DNA from: SURF-24 sp964537965
GTDB taxonomy: Bacteria > Bacteroidota > Ignavibacteria > Ignavibacteriales > SURF-24
Direction: 5' to 3'
Assembly: GCA_964537965.1 (NCBI GenBank)
Contig: CAZIDB010000040.1
Span: 1 to 26,577 of the forward strand
DNA: 26,577 nucleotides
Of this stretch, positions 14,628-21,992 are shown piece by piece. Numbering within the stretch: position 1 is the stretch's first letter; each line of letters starts with the position of its first letter. The notes under the pieces were generated by a model. It made no database searches, was not told the DNA's origin, and saw only the letters and a program-made list of their open reading frames with translations. Both the position numbers and the translations under genes were made by a program.

Positions 14628-15989
14628 ATGGAACATGTTTTTGTAATAGAAGATAACGAAGCGATGAGGCTTGGAATTGTTGAAAGCCTGAAAAGAGAAG
14701 GTTACTTTGTAACTGCCTTTGATAACGGACCGGAAGCAATAGAAAATTTCAAGCTTAGCCACGCATCTATTGCAATAATTGATTTGAAGATGGAACCGAT
14801 TGATGGAATCGAAATACTAAGACAGCTAAAAGAAATTAATAATCAGCTGGAAGTATTAATGATATCTGCTTACGGTACTGTAGAAATTGCGGTTTCAGCT
14901 ATAAGGTTAGGCGCATTTGATTTTCTTACTAAACCATTTTCACCGGAAGAATTAAGACTTAGAGTTAACCGGATTGCCGTTAAACTAAAACAGGAAAGAA
15001 TAATTGATGATCTGCGTGAACAGAACAAATTATTAACTGATGAATTGTATTCCGGTTTTGATGAACTGATAGGTAACTCTGCTGAGATAAAGAAGATATT
15101 TTTGCTTATAGAACAAGTATCAAAAACAGATTCCACTATAATTATCCATGGTGAAAGCGGTACCGGAAAAGAATTAGTCGCTCACGCAATTCATAAAAAA
15201 AGTGATAGAAACGAAAAACCTTTTATCAAAGTTAATTGCGGAGCGCTGAACGATAACCTCCTTGAGAGTGAATTGTTCGGACACGAGAAAGGATCATTTA
15301 CCGGAGCTATTAAGCAAAGAAGAGGAAGATTTGAACTTGCAGACGGCGGCACACTTTTCCTTGATGAAATCGGTGATATTTCACTTGCTATGCAGGTAAA
15401 ATTATTAAGAGTTTTACAGGATGGCGAGTTTGAACGCGTCGGCGGAGAAACCAGCATTAAGACTAATGTCAGAATTATCTCTGCTACAAATAAAGATTTA
15501 AAGATGCTGATTAAAGAAGGAAAATTCCGGGAAGATTTATATTACAGACTTAGTGTTATCCCGATTGAAATTCCATCGCTAAGGAACAGAATGGAAGATA
15601 TACCATTACTTGCAGAATATTTCCTGCAAAAATGTTCGGCAAAAAACAAAAATATTTCCAAACGGATTTCACAAGCGGGAATGAATAAACTTATAAATTA
15701 TAACTGGCCGGGAAACATCCGTGAACTTGAAAACTTTATAGAACGCTTATACGTAATTTCTCCAGGAGATAAAATTGAAGATAATCTGATTATTTTGAAT
15801 CCGGACAATGCTTTAGCAGGTTCTCTAAATAATTCTTTTCCTCTTGAAGAAGCAGTAAATATATTTGAGAGAAACCTGATTATTGATGCAATGAAAAAAT
15901 CCGATGGAGTTAAAAACCGGGCTGCCAAACTTCTTGGTATAGGTACAAGTGTTTTATATTATAAATTAGAAAAGCATGGTTTATTATGA
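14628..15989 (+). CDS. Sigma54-dependent response regulator, NtrC family
   Basis: 453 residues in three domains. Receiver (1-120) with acidic pocket E8-D9, phospho-acceptor D52 in IIDLKME, and switch/lysine residues S80 and K102 (FLTKPF). AAA+ domain (about 145-380) with Walker A GESGTGKE (175-182), the sigma54-contact loop as GSFTGA (222-227; most members have GAFTGA), Walker B GGTLFLDEIGD (240-250), and NWPGNIRELEN (359-369). A Fis-type helix-turn-helix ends the protein (about 425-448: NRAAKLLGIGTSVLYYKL). It should act as an ATPase that opens sigma54-RNA polymerase promoters once phosphorylated by the kinase encoded immediately upstream. The following gene overlaps its stop codon by four bases. 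I found no convincing -24/-12 sigma54 promoter before this operon or its neighbours, so the targets probably lie elsewhere. Confidence 0.95.
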   Translation: MEHVFVIEDNEAMRLGIVESLKREGYFVTAFDNGPEAIENFKLSHASIAIIDLKMEPIDGIEILRQLKEINNQLEVLMISAYGTVEIAVSAIRLGAFDFLTKPFSPEELRLRVNRIAVKLKQERIIDDLREQNKLLTDELYSGFDELIGNSAEIKKIFLLIEQVSKTDSTIIIHGESGTGKELVAHAIHKKSDRNEKPFIKVNCGALNDNLLESELFGHEKGSFTGAIKQRRGRFELADGGTLFLDEIGDISLAMQVKLLRVLQDGEFERVGGETSIKTNVRIISATNKDLKMLIKEGKFREDLYYRLSVIPIEIPSLRNRMEDIPLLAEYFLQKCSAKNKNISKRISQAGMNKLINYNWPGNIRELENFIERLYVISPGDKIEDNLIILNPDNALAGSLNNSFPLEEAVNIFERNLIIDAMKKSDGVKNRAAKLLGIGTSVLYYKLEKHGLL

Positions 15990-16966
15990 AGATAGATCAA
16001 TTGAAAAAATATTTATTAGGAATTTTACTTCTGTTTACTCACCCTTTGTATAGTCAAAATCTTTTATCATTAGAGGTCTCAGCAAACAGGATAAGAAAAC
16101 AAATCTCTGCTGATAATGTGAAGCTTGATTCATTGAATAAAATTCTAAATCAAAAAGTAGATGTGATCAATAATGAAAAAAATAAGTCACCTCAGGATAA
16201 GAATAAAATCTCCGGTTTGATGGCAAATTCAATTACATTAACAAACCAGATTGAGAAGATACAAAAGAGTATTTCCAGCCAGGAAGAAAACCTTGCATCT
16301 TTGGAAAAAAAATTGTTCCGCTCATATTCAGGAACAATTGATTCGCTTACTGAGTTATTAAACAAGGCTAAATCCAAATCAACTAAAGATGAATTAACGG
16401 AACAGATATTTCGTCTGCGTGAAAGAAGACTTTTATTAGCACAGGGAAAGTTAAAACTACAATACAATCCCGAAAATATTCTTGGAATTGATTCAAAATC
16501 ATTTACTTCTGAAATTGAAAAAAAGAGAATTGAAGAATATTTAACTAATGCTTATGCAGAGGTTAATACTCAATTGAATGAAATAACTTTTAAACTTAAT
16601 GAGATAGAAAAGACAATCTCATTACAGAAAAAAGCTGCAAGATTTTTAGAACAAACCGAAGGTGAAAATGAAATTAAGTCCGCCACAAGAACTTCAAATC
16701 GTACTGTTTCATCTGCATATAGTGATAACTCGCGTGATGACGCCACAACTGCTCTTTCTGAAAAATCTGTTTTAAGTTACAACCGGATGATAAATCAGCT
16801 TGCCTTTCTTGAACCTTCTCTTATTAAATCAAGGCAGGATTATTCGTTAGGAACAATTAAAAAGAATTTTCAGCTTAAAGATTATAAGAACTTGCTGAAT
16901 GACGTAAAACAGCTTCTTACTGAATACAAATCTTTGCTTTCAAACAAAATCAACTCATTTAAATGA
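15986..16966 (+). CDS. Exported coiled-coil protein of unknown function
   Basis: 326 residues. Signal peptide about 1-23 (YLLGILLLFTHPLYS before Q24), then an almost entirely helical, Lys-, Glu-, Asn- and Gln-rich chain with heptad-like spacing of Leu and Ile. Likely coiled-coil segments are at about 28-115 (NRIRKQISADNVKLDSLNKI; LTNQIEKIQKSISSQEENLA), 120-150 and 175-225 (EITFKLNEIEKTISLQKKAA). A Ser/Thr-rich linker (about 232-260) leads to a last helical part (262-326). No enzyme motif is visible. The protein overlaps the response regulator gene by four bases and the barrel gene by four bases (ATGA at both ends), so it is made in step with both. It could be a periplasmic bridge or scaffold, but that is only inferred from shape and location. 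Confidence 0.7.
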   Translation: MKIDQLKKYLLGILLLFTHPLYSQNLLSLEVSANRIRKQISADNVKLDSLNKILNQKVDVINNEKNKSPQDKNKISGLMANSITLTNQIEKIQKSISSQEENLASLEKKLFRSYSGTIDSLTELLNKAKSKSTKDELTEQIFRLRERRLLLAQGKLKLQYNPENILGIDSKSFTSEIEKKRIEEYLTNAYAEVNTQLNEITFKLNEIEKTISLQKKAARFLEQTEGENEIKSATRTSNRTVSSAYSDNSRDDATTALSEKSVLSYNRMINQLAFLEPSLIKSRQDYSLGTIKKNFQLKDYKNLLNDVKQLLTEYKSLLSNKINSFK

Positions 16967-18000
16967 TTTTAAAACCTTTAAGCGCAATTGTAATTTATCT
17001 TTGCCTGCAATTTACTTTCTTCTCAGATTTTTATGCCCAGTTTTCCTTTAACGCAAATAGTGAATTTGGTTATTACAAAAACGCGGGAAGCGGTGTATTG
17101 AAAAAGAATGATCTTATTACCCGCGTTGACTTAAGAGGTAAATACGAGTACGAAATTGATGAGAATTATTTTGCCGCTTCTTTAAGTATTAAACCTGAAG
17201 TTTATGGATTTAAAGATAATCTGAACGGAATTAAAATAAACGGGAAAGGAAGTTATTATGATAATTCAGAACTCATGACCTGGGGTATAAATTTTAGCGC
17301 ACAGAAAAACATATTTAATTCTTCGGAACTTGATATAAATACGGACCTTATCTTTTTAACTTCAGATTTTTATTTTGGCTCAAATGAAAAATTACCTTTT
17401 CATTTAACCGCCGGTTATGCTTATCAAAGTTACAACTACTCTTCAAAGAAAAATTTTGACATTATCTTTCTTGACAACAGGTATGAGGATTTACTATTTG
17501 AGGATATTAATTTTTTCAGTGGATTATACCTTGAAAGATTTTTGATCTCTAATAAAACAAATTCTCTTTCTTCAAGCTTTTTAGACAAAAACAAAGGTTG
17601 GCGTATCGGGCCGCAGTTTGGAATTAATTATCTACAATCCTTTCTTGTAAGATGTGAGTATCGAATCTTGTTTCACTTTTCAGATATAACAAAAGCAACT
17701 TCATTTGAACAAAACTATAAATTGCTCACAGGTGTAAATCTTTCAGAAGACTTCTCATTATTTATTCTTTTGGATTATTACATTAAAAATCTAAAACTGA
17801 CGAAGGACTTCGCACGGGTTAGAGAAATTATCTACTCACCGATGAATTCTGAAAACCGTTTTTATGTTAAGCTATTATACGATCTGAATGAAAACCTTGG
17901 AGCTTACGCAAGGTATGGTTACGGCAAAGAAATACTTGATTACTTTGATTCATATTTAGAAGGGTGGAATCTTGTACTCGGTTTGGAACTGAATTATTGA
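16963..18000 (+). CDS. Predicted outer-membrane beta-barrel protein
   Basis: 345 residues. Signal peptide about 1-25 (PLSAIVIYLCLQFTFFSDFYA before Q26), followed by alternating hydrophobic/polar strands rich in Tyr, Phe, Asn and Lys: FSFNANSEFGYYKNAG, LRGKYEYEIDENYFAASLSI, MTWGINFSAQKN, HLTAGYAYQSYNY, WRIGPQFGINYLQSFLVRCEYRILFHF, FYVKLLYDLNENLGAYARYGYG. It ends NLVLGLELNY, with a terminal aromatic Tyr as expected for a BAM-assembled barrel. It has no plug domain or TonB box, so it is not a TonB-dependent receptor. It overlaps the coiled-coil gene by four bases and closes the two-component operon; 100 bases separate it from etfB, including a weak hairpin with a T-rich tail. Confidence 0.7.
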   Translation: MILKPLSAIVIYLCLQFTFFSDFYAQFSFNANSEFGYYKNAGSGVLKKNDLITRVDLRGKYEYEIDENYFAASLSIKPEVYGFKDNLNGIKINGKGSYYDNSELMTWGINFSAQKNIFNSSELDINTDLIFLTSDFYFGSNEKLPFHLTAGYAYQSYNYSSKKNFDIIFLDNRYEDLLFEDINFFSGLYLERFLISNKTNSLSSSFLDKNKGWRIGPQFGINYLQSFLVRCEYRILFHFSDITKATSFEQNYKLLTGVNLSEDFSLFILLDYYIKNLKLTKDFARVREIIYSPMNSENRFYVKLLYDLNENLGAYARYGYGKEILDYFDSYLEGWNLVLGLELNY

Positions 18001-18013
18001 TTGTTGCCTGAAT

Positions 18014-18047
18014 GACTTTATTAAGTCCTTCTTATTTGTTTTTCTTT
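18014..18047 (+). terminator. Weak hairpin with T-rich tail after the barrel gene
   Basis: A 5-bp stem (gactt 18014-18018, aagtc 18023-18027) with a 4-base loop is followed by cttcttatttgtttttcttt. The stem is short, but the position 13 bases after the stop codon suits a terminator of the two-component operon. Confidence 0.35.
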
Positions 18048-18060
18048 TGACCTATCTTTA

Positions 18061-18068
18061 TATTTTTG
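18061..18068 (+). promoter_or_regulatory. Possible -7 element of the etfB promoter
   Basis: TATTTTTG fits the TAnnTTTG Bacteroidetes -7 consensus, with a TTTG 22 bases upstream (18035-18038). It is 33 bases before the etfB start, which has a clear GGAGG site at 18092-18096. Confidence 0.3.
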
Positions 18069-18100
18069 ATGAATCTTAATTCTTTTTAACTGGAGGAAAA

Positions 18101-18847
18101 ATGAAAATAGCAGTATGTATAAGTCACGTACCGGACACTGCTGCAAAAATTGTAATTGGACAAAACGGTAAAGAAATTGATCCAAACGGTGTTACTTACA
18201 TTATAAATCCATATGATGAATTTGCTCTTGAAGAAGCATTGAAGACTAAGGAAAAAGTTGGTGGTGAAGTTACGGTTATTAGTATCGGAACTGATTCCAA
18301 TAAAGAGACTATACGTAAAGCTTTAGCAGTAGGAGCTGATAACGGAATTTTAGTAAAGTCAAACAGCGATAGAGATTCCCTTGGAGTTGCTAAAGCGCTT
18401 GCAGATGAAATTAAATCACTCGGTTCTGAATTAGTATTCTTTGGCAAGCAATCTGTTGATTATGACAGCTCAGTTGTCGGACAATTAACTGCTGAATTGC
18501 TTGGATTTAATTGTGTTTCTGTTGTAGTTGATTTTAAAATCGACGGTAATAAAATTATTGCTGAGAGAGAAATTGAAGGCGGCCGGGAAGTAGTTGAAAC
18601 ATCGCTACCTGCTGTTATCACGGCTCAGAAAGGATTGAATGAACCAAGATATGCTTCACTTAAGGGAATTATGGCTGCAAAGAAGAAGACCATTGAAGAA
18701 AAAACTGCGACAGATTATCAGAACTCAGTTGAGGTTTTATCTATGAAAAAACCTGCTATGAAACAGGCAGGAAGAATCCTAGGTACGGATAAATCTGTTG
18801 TACCTGAATTAGTTCGCTTATTAAGAGAAGAAGCAAAAGTAATCTAA
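18101..18847 (+). CDS. etfB: Electron transfer flavoprotein subunit beta
   Basis: The AMP-binding small subunit of the ETF heterodimer, which takes electrons from acyl-CoA and similar dehydrogenases. 248 residues, the normal length. The N-terminal MKIAVCISHVPDT, the NPYDEFALEEAL segment (37-48), the AMP-phosphate loop DYDSSVVGQLTAELLG (120-135), and the ETF-beta signature region (ETSLPAVITAQKGLNEPRYA, 166-185, leading into SLKGIMAAKKK) are all present. GGAGG lies 4 bases before the ATG. etfA follows after 16 bases, so the two subunits are co-transcribed. The chain ends in a normal C-terminal helix (VVPELVRLLREEAKVI). A loss or variant of the AMP loop would hint at a bifurcating ETF; here the loop looks like that of ordinary ETFs, but the distinction cannot be made securely by eye. 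Confidence 0.96.
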   Translation: MKIAVCISHVPDTAAKIVIGQNGKEIDPNGVTYIINPYDEFALEEALKTKEKVGGEVTVISIGTDSNKETIRKALAVGADNGILVKSNSDRDSLGVAKALADEIKSLGSELVFFGKQSVDYDSSVVGQLTAELLGFNCVSVVVDFKIDGNKIIAEREIEGGREVVETSLPAVITAQKGLNEPRYASLKGIMAAKKKTIEEKTATDYQNSVEVLSMKKPAMKQAGRILGTDKSVVPELVRLLREEAKVI

Positions 18848-18863
18848 CACAAGGAAATTAAAA

Positions 18864-19829
18864 ATGGCAAATAAAATTTTAGTATTTATTGAACAAAGAA
18901 ACGGTTCGGTAAAAAAATCATCATATGAAGCCTGCAGCACTGCGGCAAAACTTGCTAAACAATTAAATTGTGACATTGAAGCGGTTTGCATTGGAAACGA
19001 TGTAGAGAATTTAGAATCAATCGGTAATTTTGGTATAGCAAAAATTGTTCACTATAAAAATGAAAAGCTTCAGAATTACTCATCCAGCGCTTATGCAGAT
19101 ATATTAGCAGAGCATTTTAATTCTTCCGGTGCGGATGTTTTAGTAATATCAAACTCTTCACTTGGAAAGGACCTTGCGCCCTTTGTAAGTGTAAAGTCTA
19201 ATTCCGGATTATTAATTGACTGTATCAATTTATCTGTTGCTTCAAATGATATTGTTGCTGTACGGCCGGTGTTTGCAGGTAAAGCATTAGTTGAATGCAA
19301 AATAAATTCTTTAAAAAAAATATTCACTTTGCGTCCTAACGTATTTGGTTTGAATGAAACTGAGAAGGTACAAACCCAGGTTGAGTTAAAAAATGTTGAT
19401 AATCCTAACCTAAAAACAAAAGTTATTGAAATAAAAAAGTCTGAAGGTAAACTTGATGTTGCTGAAGCAGATATAATTGTTTCCGGTGGCAGAGGCATAA
19501 AAGGACCTGAAAATTTCAATATGATAGAAGAATTAGCCGGTGTTTTAGGCGGCGCTGTAGGTGCATCCAGGGCTGTTGTAGATGCAGGATGGAGACCTCA
19601 TAGTGAGCAGGTTGGTCAAACAGGGAAAACTGTTTCTCCGAATTTGTACATTGCAGTTGGAATTTCAGGTGCAATCCAACATTTAGCCGGTATGTCTTCC
19701 GCAAAATATATTGTGGCAATAAATAAAGATAAAGATGCCCCGATATTCAGCATTGCAGATTATGGAATTGCCGGTGATCTTTTTGAAGTGCTTCCTGCAT
19801 TAACAGAAGAAATAAAAAAAAGGTTTTAG
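18864..19829 (+). CDS. etfA: Electron transfer flavoprotein subunit alpha
   Basis: The FAD-carrying subunit of ETF, working with EtfB. 321 residues. The N-terminal domain (1-190) matches the beta-subunit-like fold (KILVFIEQRNGSVKKSSYEA). The C-terminal FAD domain has the full signature: SGGRGIKGPENF (207-218), LGGAVGASRAVVDAGW (228-243), the QVGQTGKTV loop (249-257) that contacts FAD, YIAVGISGAIQHLAGM (262-277), and INKDKDAPIFSIADYG with D300 near the adenine. AAGGA precedes the ATG. The next gene begins at the first base after its stop codon. No ETF-QO, acyl-CoA dehydrogenase or FixC-type partner is in view, so the redox partners are outside the window. Confidence 0.96.
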   Translation: MANKILVFIEQRNGSVKKSSYEACSTAAKLAKQLNCDIEAVCIGNDVENLESIGNFGIAKIVHYKNEKLQNYSSSAYADILAEHFNSSGADVLVISNSSLGKDLAPFVSVKSNSGLLIDCINLSVASNDIVAVRPVFAGKALVECKINSLKKIFTLRPNVFGLNETEKVQTQVELKNVDNPNLKTKVIEIKKSEGKLDVAEADIIVSGGRGIKGPENFNMIEELAGVLGGAVGASRAVVDAGWRPHSEQVGQTGKTVSPNLYIAVGISGAIQHLAGMSSAKYIVAINKDKDAPIFSIADYGIAGDLFEVLPALTEEIKKRF

Positions 19830-20441
19830 TTGAATAAAATTCAGGTTGAAATACTAGGACTTTCGTCTACTCCGTCAGCAGGTGGGGCGTATGCAATTTT
19901 ATTAAAGGAAGTTTACGGAAACCGTAGACTTCCTATTATTATCGGTGCATTCGAAGCACAGGCAATTGCATTGGAAATGGAAGGAATTAAACCTCCAAGA
20001 CCATTGACGCATGATTTGCTTAAAAATGTAATCGATAATCTTGGTGGTACTGTACAGGAAGTATTGATAGATGAACTTAAAGACAATACCTTTTTTGCAA
20101 AAATCATAATTGATATTTCATCGCTTACAAATGATATAGATAGCCGTCCAAGTGATGCAATTGCTCTTGCGGTACGAACTCAGTCCCCAATTTTTGTAAA
20201 TGAAGAAGTGATGAACACAGCGGCTTTTTTACCGGCATCGGAAGACGATCAATTTGAAAATATTGAGGAAGATGCACCTGAACAGGAACCTGAAGAAAAC
20301 TCGAAGCAAAACATTCCACAGTCTAAAGAATCAAAGATTGCAGCTTTACAAACACAGTTGAGAGAAGCAGTTGAAAAAGAAGATTATTTAAGAGCAGCCA
20401 AGCTGAGGGATGAAATTCAGAAAATAACCGACCAGAATTAA
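19830..20441 (+). CDS. Bifunctional nuclease family protein with C-terminal UVR motif
   Basis: 203 residues. Residues 1-130 form the DUF151/BFN domain (VEILGLSSTPSAGGAYAILL, RRLPIIIGAFEAQAIALEME, RPLTHDLLKNVIDNLGGTV, SRPSDAIALAVRTQSPIFV), named after plant and bacterial proteins with reported DNase/RNase activity. An acidic linker (about 138-158) leads to a UvrB/UvrC-type motif (about 168-200: SKIAALQTQLREAVEKEDYLRAAKLRDEI), a coiled helix hairpin for protein interaction. This two-domain form is common in this phylum. Translation starts at a TTG directly after the etfA stop, with AAAGG six bases upstream; the usual MNKIQVEILGL start confirms it. Downstream it converges with the DUF2851 gene, sharing four bases (TTAA) at the stop codons. 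Its tie to electron transfer is unclear. Confidence 0.9.
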   Translation: MNKIQVEILGLSSTPSAGGAYAILLKEVYGNRRLPIIIGAFEAQAIALEMEGIKPPRPLTHDLLKNVIDNLGGTVQEVLIDELKDNTFFAKIIIDISSLTNDIDSRPSDAIALAVRTQSPIFVNEEVMNTAAFLPASEDDQFENIEEDAPEQEPEENSKQNIPQSKESKIAALQTQLREAVEKEDYLRAAKLRDEIQKITDQN

Positions 20442-21919
20442 TTAAAAGCTTTCTTCCCTATTTCGCATTCTAAGCACTTATCCCGCGAACAATAATTACG
20501 GAATAGCTCAAGCATACCCTGCGAATAAATACTTTTCTTCCAGGCATCGTGCATATTAAGCATCTCGGAAATATTTTTAACTATTGAATTGTCTTCTCTT
20601 TGAATGATTGTAGAGTATACAATAAGAATTTTTTTAGATAGATCCTGTTTGCCGAATACATCAAAATAAACCGCGAAGAATGGTATAACGACATTAACAA
20701 TTATGTCATCAGCCCGCATTCCGCCTATAAAGAATTTTAAACTTGTGTTGGAAGATTCACCGACAGTGTAATGGTTTTTCCAGTAACCGTCTGCTTTAAC
20801 AATAAACGCAGAACGAAGAGCATTTATGAGTGTTTCAGGTTTATGAATAGCGGTTATTTTATTTAACAGCAATTCAATAAAATTCTCTTTAATAATTTTA
20901 TGGACAAGGAAAGTTCCGCCTGCAACTCTGATTGTCGGAAAATTCTGCGGCCTGAGTTTGGCAAAATTCCAAAGAGAATTATCAAACATTCTGCCGTCAT
21001 AATCATTTTTAATTTCATTCCACTTTTCTTCAAGCTTGTTCAGATAATCCTGGTCACCATCATCAAGTTTTGTAAAACCATCATTAAAGAAACCGGCAAC
21101 TTTAATCAACAGAGTATTTATAACGTCAAGCAAATCTTCCCGTGCGGAATATTTTTTAATAACATTTATATTAGCTGCCTGTGACAGATGAATCATTATT
21201 TTTTTATTCTTGGAGTAACCAAGCGCTTCAAACAGACTTTCATAAAAGAGTTGCTGCCACAATTCTTTTTCCTGGAAGTCCTGGTATGAAAATACTCTTG
21301 AAATAAAACTTTGGTTCAAATCATAACGAATAACAGGTTCTTTCAGGTTTAACTCTCTTACAAAAGCCAATTCCTTTAACCTGAAAAACATCCTGTCGCA
21401 TTTCTTCCTTAACCGTTCAATTCCTAACTTTTTTACAAATTCCGATTGCAGATTTATATCAGTGCTTTTCAGATAATTACTGCATTTTATTTTATTCACA
21501 CTACCAGCGGTTTTCCTGTTAATTTGTATTATTAATTCTTCAAGCTTTGATTTCTCGATATATTCGGAAAGGCATACAGTCGGAATTTTCCTTCCGTCCT
21601 TACTGTAAACATTAGGTATATGTTCTTTATTGAAAAGAGATACCTGAAGAATAACGCGGTTATATTTTTTATCAAGGTTGTGTCCATGTGCTTTCCAGTC
21701 AGTAACAGACGTATCCAATTCAACATCACCTACAAATATAAGATTACCAATTCTTATCTTAGCATTTGAAAAGTCCGGGCCTCCGTATTCAACATTCTCA
21801 ACCCCAATATTATAAATTTCAACCTGGCTACCGTCGATGGTTTTAATATTTTTAATAAAAGATTGGTTCTTCCAGATACTGGATAAAACCTCTTCCCTAA
21901 CCTTTACATTTTGATTCAT
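20438..21919 (-). CDS. DUF2851 family protein
   Basis: 493 residues; typical of the large DUF2851 proteins of Bacteroidota. Seen: REEVLSSIWKNQSF (8-21), GPDFSNAKI (47-55), GDVELDTSVTDWKAHGHNLD (64-83), YNRVILQVSLF, a helical middle, and the C-terminal YCSRDKCLECEIG with three cysteines that may bind metal. The spacing of D49 (PDF), E67 (GDVE) and the following residues recalls the PD-(D/E)xK nuclease layout, but I cannot show a fold. In most members I remember, GDVEIH carries a His where this protein has D69. No signal peptide, so cytosolic. Monocistronic in appearance: it converges with the bifunctional-nuclease gene and follows pyrF after 73 bases. The function is unknown. Confidence 0.85.
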   Translation of the reverse strand: MNQNVKVREEVLSSIWKNQSFIKNIKTIDGSQVEIYNIGVENVEYGGPDFSNAKIRIGNLIFVGDVELDTSVTDWKAHGHNLDKKYNRVILQVSLFNKEHIPNVYSKDGRKIPTVCLSEYIEKSKLEELIIQINRKTAGSVNKIKCSNYLKSTDINLQSEFVKKLGIERLRKKCDRMFFRLKELAFVRELNLKEPVIRYDLNQSFISRVFSYQDFQEKELWQQLFYESLFEALGYSKNKKIMIHLSQAANINVIKKYSAREDLLDVINTLLIKVAGFFNDGFTKLDDGDQDYLNKLEEKWNEIKNDYDGRMFDNSLWNFAKLRPQNFPTIRVAGGTFLVHKIIKENFIELLLNKITAIHKPETLINALRSAFIVKADGYWKNHYTVGESSNTSLKFFIGGMRADDIIVNVVIPFFAVYFDVFGKQDLSKKILIVYSTIIQREDNSIVKNISEMLNMHDAWKKSIYSQGMLELFRNYCSRDKCLECEIGKKAFN

Positions 21920-21938
21920 ATTAAAATCAATGGATGTT

Positions 21939-21957
21939 ATTCCGGGTAAACCGGAAT
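21939..21957 (-). terminator. GC-rich hairpin between pyrF and the DUF2851 gene
   Basis: A perfect 7-bp stem attccgg/ccggaat with a 5-base loop, 35 bases past the pyrF stop and 19 bases before the DUF2851 start. There is no clear T-run on the minus strand side, so it may be a terminator, an attenuator or a leader hairpin. Confidence 0.35.
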
Positions 21958-21992
21958 TAAATGATCAAAAAAAATAAAATGATTAAAAAACC

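Noticed and set aside
19091..19519. 142-codon minus-strand frame inside etfA
   Set aside because: Shadow of a fully conserved etfA frame; no homology-like motif.
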